Source of the DNA: Pseudomonas sp. PD9R | GTDB lineage: Bacteria > Pseudomonadota > Gammaproteobacteria > Pseudomonadales > Pseudomonadaceae | Assembly (NCBI RefSeq): GCF_019200975.1 | Contig: NZ_JAHTMR010000001.1 | Span: 389,400-453,399, forward strand | Direction: 5' to 3' | DNA length: 64,000 bases | Shown here: piece after piece, positions 60,234 through 64,000 of the stretch | How positions within the stretch are numbered: the stretch's first letter is position 1 | Layout: each line of letters starts with the position of its first letter | Position numbers and translations under genes: made by a program | Notes under the pieces: generated by a model | The model's input: only the letters and a program-made list of their open reading frames with translations | What the model was told of the DNA's origin: nothing | The model's database searches: none

Positions 60234-60446
60234 GTTCGTCCTCCAGAAGTTTTCGGTAGGTGCCGCTCGGAAGTCGCCGCAAAGATCAGAAATGAAACCG
60301 TCAGAAGGGTATAGACCAGCCCTGAAGATCCATACCGGCAAAATGACATGCTGCTTGCCTGAATCACGTCCGGACTTTTCCTCCAGTTGCCATCAAACGC
60401 TTACTGCTGCTGGATTTACCGGGGTCTGAAAGGGGCGCGAAGATTT

Positions 60447-61517
60447 TCAGGAAAGCGATAAGCGGGCGTCATTCGGGGTCTGTCCCCACCGTGCCCGGTA
60501 CACCCCCGGCGCACAACCAAACCACCTCAAACACGCGCGGTTGAAACTCTGCACATCGCTGTAACCCAACTGGTCGGAAACCTCCACCAGCTCCAGGTCC
60601 GCCGCCTGCAACAGGTCTTCGGCGCGACAGCGACGGTACTCGTCGAGCAACTCTGAAAAACTCCAGCCCAGCGCCTTCAACCGTCGTGCAGCTGTGCGTT
60701 CAAGCAAGTGATGGCCGGCGCAAAACTGCTGCCAGTTGGCACCGGCCAAGTCGGCGATCAGGTGGTCGCTGACTTGCTCCAGCAAGGTCGGTTCGCTGTT
60801 GCGCCGGGTCTGTTCCAGCAACGCCACCAGGGTCTGTTCCAGTTCATGATTGCCGGGGGTCAACGCAATGACGAACAGCTGTGAGTCAAGGTGAATCGAA
60901 TGCTGCGCCACGCCCCAGCGCACCGCTGCGCGGAATGCCTGCTCATGGTTTTCAGGGGAGGCTGGACAGGCAAAGGCCAGGTCGACGCCAAGGATGGGGT
61001 CCTTCTCCAGGCCACTGGCGAGGAATTTTCGACGCAGCATGCTGCACAGGCTGATGAGGATGTAATCGGCAATCGGCGCGCTGGCCCTCACGCCGCCGCA
61101 GTCGAGCAGACGCAGTTCAACCCCTTTCTCGTGGCGCACGATTCGCGCTTCGAAGTGGCCGCTGAAGAACGGAAAGAACCGTTCGAAAAAATCGCAGGCG
61201 GTTTCCAGTGAAGCAGCCACGTCGAACAGGTACGTCAGGCCATTGGTCGCGGTGGAGACAAATCGCCGTCCGGCCGTCAACCCGATCATTGGGTCTTGCG
61301 TTTCCTCCAGCGCGAATGCCCAAAAACTTCGCGACAGGAATAACGGCACCCGCATGAATGGCGTGCGCAACTCGAACAGGCTGCGGCGCAAAAGGCCTTC
61401 GATTTTCTCCCGGGCAACACCGCGCGCGAGCAGTTCTTCAATGGCCGGCAGCAGGGTCGGCGCGTAGAACGCATTCGCCGAGGGTTGATCACGGGGTGGC
61501 TGATCGCTTTTTGTCAT
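60447..61517 (-). CDS. AraC-family transcriptional regulator
   Basis: A 356-residue regulator with an N-terminal Arabinose_bd-type region (LLPAIEELLARGVAREKIEGLLRRSLFEL, DPMIGLTAGRRF) and a C-terminal AraC double helix-turn-helix (about 255-345: AARRLKALGWSFSELLDEYRRCRAEDLLQ, EVSDQLGYSDVQSFNRACLRWFGCAPGVYR). It is divergent to the LysR gene at 61589, with about 70 bases between them. Confidence 0.9.
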   Translation of the reverse strand: MTKSDQPPRDQPSANAFYAPTLLPAIEELLARGVAREKIEGLLRRSLFELRTPFMRVPLFLSRSFWAFALEETQDPMIGLTAGRRFVSTATNGLTYLFDVAASLETACDFFERFFPFFSGHFEARIVRHEKGVELRLLDCGGVRASAPIADYILISLCSMLRRKFLASGLEKDPILGVDLAFACPASPENHEQAFRAAVRWGVAQHSIHLDSQLFVIALTPGNHELEQTLVALLEQTRRNSEPTLLEQVSDHLIADLAGANWQQFCAGHHLLERTAARRLKALGWSFSELLDEYRRCRAEDLLQAADLELVEVSDQLGYSDVQSFNRACLRWFGCAPGVYRARWGQTPNDARLSLS

Positions 61518-61588
61518 GTAGGGCTCACAGCTTGTGTCAGAACACTGGTTAGGCTGCCCGACGTTAAGCGATTTGCCGGAGCAAGACC

Positions 61589-62503
61589 ATGCTTGATTTA
61601 CGCCAGCTCGACCTGAACCTGTTGCTTGCCTTCGATGCGATTTACCAGCAGCGCAGTGTCACCCGCGCCGCCGAGGTGATGTGCCTGTCGCAACCGGCCA
61701 TGAGCAATGCGCTGCGTCGCCTGCGCGAATTGTGTGGCGATCCACTGTTCATCAAAAGCCGTTTGGGCGTGACGCCGACGCTGGTCGCGCATCGGCTGGC
61801 CGACTACGTGCGCGCCGCGCTGGAGTCGTTGCGTGACGGTTTGCGCATGATTCCCGCCGCGCGGCAGAACAACCCGTTGCTGCGCATCAGTTGCCTGGAC
61901 TGCCTGCAACCGGTGTTGCTCGATGCGTTGCTCGAATCGCCCCATGCCGACTGGCAGGTACGCTACTTCCAGCCGCGCCGGCGCGATGCCCTGCAGGAAC
62001 TGGCGAGTGGCAAGCTCGATATCCTGATCGACCTCGACCAACCATTGGCCGGGCTGACTGGCCTGCACAAACAGATGCTGCCGGCGGACCATTACGTGTT
62101 TGCCTATGGCGCTGCACTCAAAGAGCCACCGCGCACGCTGGAGGCCTATCTGGCACAACCGCAAATTCAGATTTCCAGCCGCCGCGACGGGCTCAGTCCG
62201 GTGGATCTGCACCTTGGTTTGAAAGGCTTGCGCCGAAACCTCGCGGTGAACACGCAAAGCACGCTGGCCGCCAAGTTGATCGCCGACCGGCAGCCCTTCG
62301 GCATGAGCCTGCCGAGTCGGGTTGCCGAGGTGCTGGGCTTGCAGCATGTGCCCCTGCCGCTGGAAGAACCGGTGGAGCTGAAACTGGCGCTGTACATCGA
62401 GGCGCGCTATCGCTTCGAACGAAGCCGCGAGGAGGCGATGCATTGCCTGTTGCGTGCGCTGGGTGAGCCACGTGCGCTGCAGGCGCTGGCACGGCGCGCG
62501 TAG
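61589..62503 (+). CDS. LysR-type regulator (NodD/LeuO-like)
   Basis: The 304-residue protein opens LDLRQLDLNLLLAFDAIYQQRSVTRAAEVMCLSQPAMSNALRRLRELCGDPLFIKSRLGVTPT, the NodD/LeuO style of LysR helix-turn-helix, and has a substrate-binding domain with short-range Asp signature DILIDLDQPL. GGAGCAAG precedes ATG 61589. Target unknown. Confidence 0.9.
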   Translation: MLDLRQLDLNLLLAFDAIYQQRSVTRAAEVMCLSQPAMSNALRRLRELCGDPLFIKSRLGVTPTLVAHRLADYVRAALESLRDGLRMIPAARQNNPLLRISCLDCLQPVLLDALLESPHADWQVRYFQPRRRDALQELASGKLDILIDLDQPLAGLTGLHKQMLPADHYVFAYGAALKEPPRTLEAYLAQPQIQISSRRDGLSPVDLHLGLKGLRRNLAVNTQSTLAAKLIADRQPFGMSLPSRVAEVLGLQHVPLPLEEPVELKLALYIEARYRFERSREEAMHCLLRALGEPRALQALARRA

Positions 62504-62544
62504 ATTTTTGCCACGAACCGGTTTTTCCTGGCATCACTGATCCC

Positions 62545-62629
62545 CTGTAGGAGCTGCCGAAGGCTGCGATCTTTTGATCTTTTTTAAGGGCAAGATCAAA
62601 AGATCGCAGCCTGCGGCAGCTCCTACAGG
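62545..62629. repeat. REP pair
   Basis: Inverted arms CTGTAGGAGCTGCCGAAGGCTGCGATCTTTTGATC and complement sit between two convergent LysR genes. The right arm contains the TAG stop codon of the minus-strand LysR gene. Confidence 0.87.
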
Positions 62630-63543
62630 GACTCAAGCAGGCGTTGGTCGACTTGCAGAATCGCCTCAACCATCGCCAGCGCCGCCGGTGTCAGGGAATA
62701 CCCGACGCGGCTGACAATGCCGTAATGCAACTGCAAACCCGGGTCGTCGCGGGGCACGTCGACGAACTCCAGCAGCTGTATCAAGCCCTGATCGACTTGT
62801 TCGACGAGGGCTTCCATGGTGGCGATACCCACCGCGTCGGAGTGCCTGACCACGCGGCAAATGGCGTCGAATTGCGCGCACTCGACGCTGGGGTTGAAGT
62901 CCGGTTCGCCCTGCACATCGGCGAGGATTTTGCGGATCATCGGCGGAATGCGTGTACCGACTACCGCGTAGTCGAGCAGGGCGCGCAGCGGCAGGTTTTC
63001 GCGGTTGGCCAAGGGATGATCGACGCGACAGAAAAACCGCCCCCGCCGTGGTCGCAGCAGTTGCACCTGGTACTGCGGATCACCAGTGAAGTAACGCGAA
63101 TCGGCGACCAGAAACTCGATCTGCTGTTCGCGCAGCCACAACGCCAGTTGTTCCCAGTCACCCTGGTGGAAGCGGGTGCGGATCGCCGGATGCGCCTGGA
63201 TGAACTGCGCCAGCGCTTCGGGCACCAACAGCTGCGCCGGATACGGGCCGCTGCCGAAATGCAATTCGCCGCCGGTCAGGCCGTTGTATTGGGTCAACTC
63301 GTTGTGCAATGCCTGGCTGCCCGCAAGCAGACGCCGGGCGTGTTGCAACACCAATTCACCCTGGCCGGTCAGGCGGAATTCGCGACTGCTGCGTTCCACT
63401 AGCGCGCAATCGAGATCTCGTTCCAGGGTCTGAATGCTACGGCTGAAGGCCGGTTGGCTCAGATTGATCGCTTCGGCGGCGCGGCCAAAACTGCGGTAAT
63501 CGGCCAGTGCGACGAGGTGGCGAAGCTGTCGTAGATCCATCAT
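62623..63543 (-). CDS. LysR-type transcriptional regulator
   Basis: A 306-residue LysR protein (M1 or M2 start) with the winged helix at about 2-60 (DLRQLRHLVALADYRSFGRAAEAINLSQPAFSRSIQTLERDL) and a full effector domain. It is divergent to the AraC-type gene at 63638, which it may control. Its last codon and TAG stop fall in a REP arm. Confidence 0.92.
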   Translation of the reverse strand: MMDLRQLRHLVALADYRSFGRAAEAINLSQPAFSRSIQTLERDLDCALVERSSREFRLTGQGELVLQHARRLLAGSQALHNELTQYNGLTGGELHFGSGPYPAQLLVPEALAQFIQAHPAIRTRFHQGDWEQLALWLREQQIEFLVADSRYFTGDPQYQVQLLRPRRGRFFCRVDHPLANRENLPLRALLDYAVVGTRIPPMIRKILADVQGEPDFNPSVECAQFDAICRVVRHSDAVGIATMEALVEQVDQGLIQLLEFVDVPRDDPGLQLHYGIVSRVGYSLTPAALAMVEAILQVDQRLLESL

Positions 63544-63637
63544 GCGTCTCCTGCATTCGGCGGATACTTTTAATGCATTTGATCGATATCACAGTGACTG
63601 GCATAAGTACACGCCTGTCTTCCCGCCGTAGCTCGCC

Positions 63638-64000
63638 ATGACCAGTCAAACCTTCGCCTCCAGCGCTTTCACCCGCACCATTCTCAGCCACGCCCAACGT
63701 TCCGGCCTGTGCCAGGAGCAACTATTGCAGCGGGCTGGAATCTGTTTGTCGTTACTGGACGGGCAGGGGTTGCGCGTTCCTGGGCATTTGGTCGACCAGC
63801 TGTGGCGTGAGTGCGAGCGCCTGGGCGCAGGTGCCACATTTGGCTGCGAAATGGTCAATGGCATGGCGACGACCAGTCTGCAAGGCTTGAACATTTTGCT
63901 CGACTCCGCCAGCACGCTGCGCGCCAGTCTCGGGTGTTTCGTCCAGTTCCTGCCACGGGTGACCGACGCGGTGCTGGCAGAGCTGGAGGAGGTCGACGGG
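63638..64000 (+). CDS. AraC-family regulator, N-terminal part (cut by window end)
   Basis: The frame is open from ATG 63638 to the last base (121 codons) and reads MTSQTFASSAFTRTILSHAQ..., LCQEQLLQRAGICLSLLDGQGLRVPGHLVDQLWRECERLGAG, LQGLNILLDSASTLRASLGCFVQFLPRVTD. This is the N-terminal Arabinose_bd-type domain of AraC regulators of the OruR/ArgR-like kind. The DNA-binding domain lies beyond the window. Confidence 0.78.
   Translation, partial: MTSQTFASSAFTRTILSHAQRSGLCQEQLLQRAGICLSLLDGQGLRVPGHLVDQLWRECERLGAGATFGCEMVNGMATTSLQGLNILLDSASTLRASLGCFVQFLPRVTDAVLAELEEVDG

Overview
The window is high-GC DNA from a fluorescent-group Pseudomonas. The evidence is the paired REP elements built on GTAGGAGCTGCC...GATCTTTTGATC between genes, the typical Pseudomonas regulator and enzyme families, and a multi-gene block whose members match the P. 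putida GB-1 manganese-oxidation genes. No rRNA, tRNA, CRISPR array or complete insertion sequence was seen. All calls come from reading the sequence and translations by eye; no database search was run.

Layout. 1-285: tail of a LysR regulator. 0.4-9.3 kb (minus strand): an orphan type VI secretion cassette in which vgrG, a DUF4123 adaptor, a MIX/VasX-type membrane-active effector and a DUF6708-like membrane protein are chained by short overlaps. The DUF6708-like gene is present twice, and a 54-codon scrap of the effector lies between the copies. 9.5-13.1 kb: a four-gene metabolic operon (DoxX, ABM-domain protein, amidohydrolase, isochorismatase-like hydrolase). 13.2-16.9 kb: MscS channel with a cyclic-nucleotide domain, a secreted HSL-type esterase, and a LysR regulator.

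17-58 kb is the centre of interest: a contiguous island that I interpret as a manganese(II)-oxidation and extracellular-matrix locus. It holds a giant multicopper oxidase (MnxG-like, 1939 aa) followed by a copper/haem maturation and folding cassette (beta-propeller, two SCO proteins, a cytochrome c-binding protein fusion, a parvulin). It also holds a type II secretion machine split around mnxG (gspG and gspF upstream on the minus strand; gspE, L/M/N/C-like, gspD and three pseudopilins downstream on the plus strand). The curli export genes csgEFG are translationally coupled to the last pseudopilin. Convergent to them is a minus-strand operon of two large secreted proteins plus csgB and an enlarged csgA. 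The regulatory and second-oxidase block follows: a MnxS1-like kinase, McoA-like oxidase, SCO-cytochrome c fusion, MnxS2-like kinase and MnxR-like sigma-54 activator.

Sigma-54-type -24/-12 promoters precede mnxG, mcoA, the T2SS/csgEFG operon, the csgBA operon and the gspG/transglycosylase divergent region. Each lies near inverted repeats of the form TTCCCC-N6-GGGGAA. I propose these as the operator of the MnxR-like activator, so that two paralogous membrane kinases would switch on the oxidases, their copper loading, a dedicated secretion system and an amyloid matrix together.

57.9-64 kb: a small secreted protein of unknown function, a SAM methyltransferase, a ChbG/HpnK-type deacetylase, and four transcription regulators (AraC, LysR, LysR, and a truncated AraC at the window edge).
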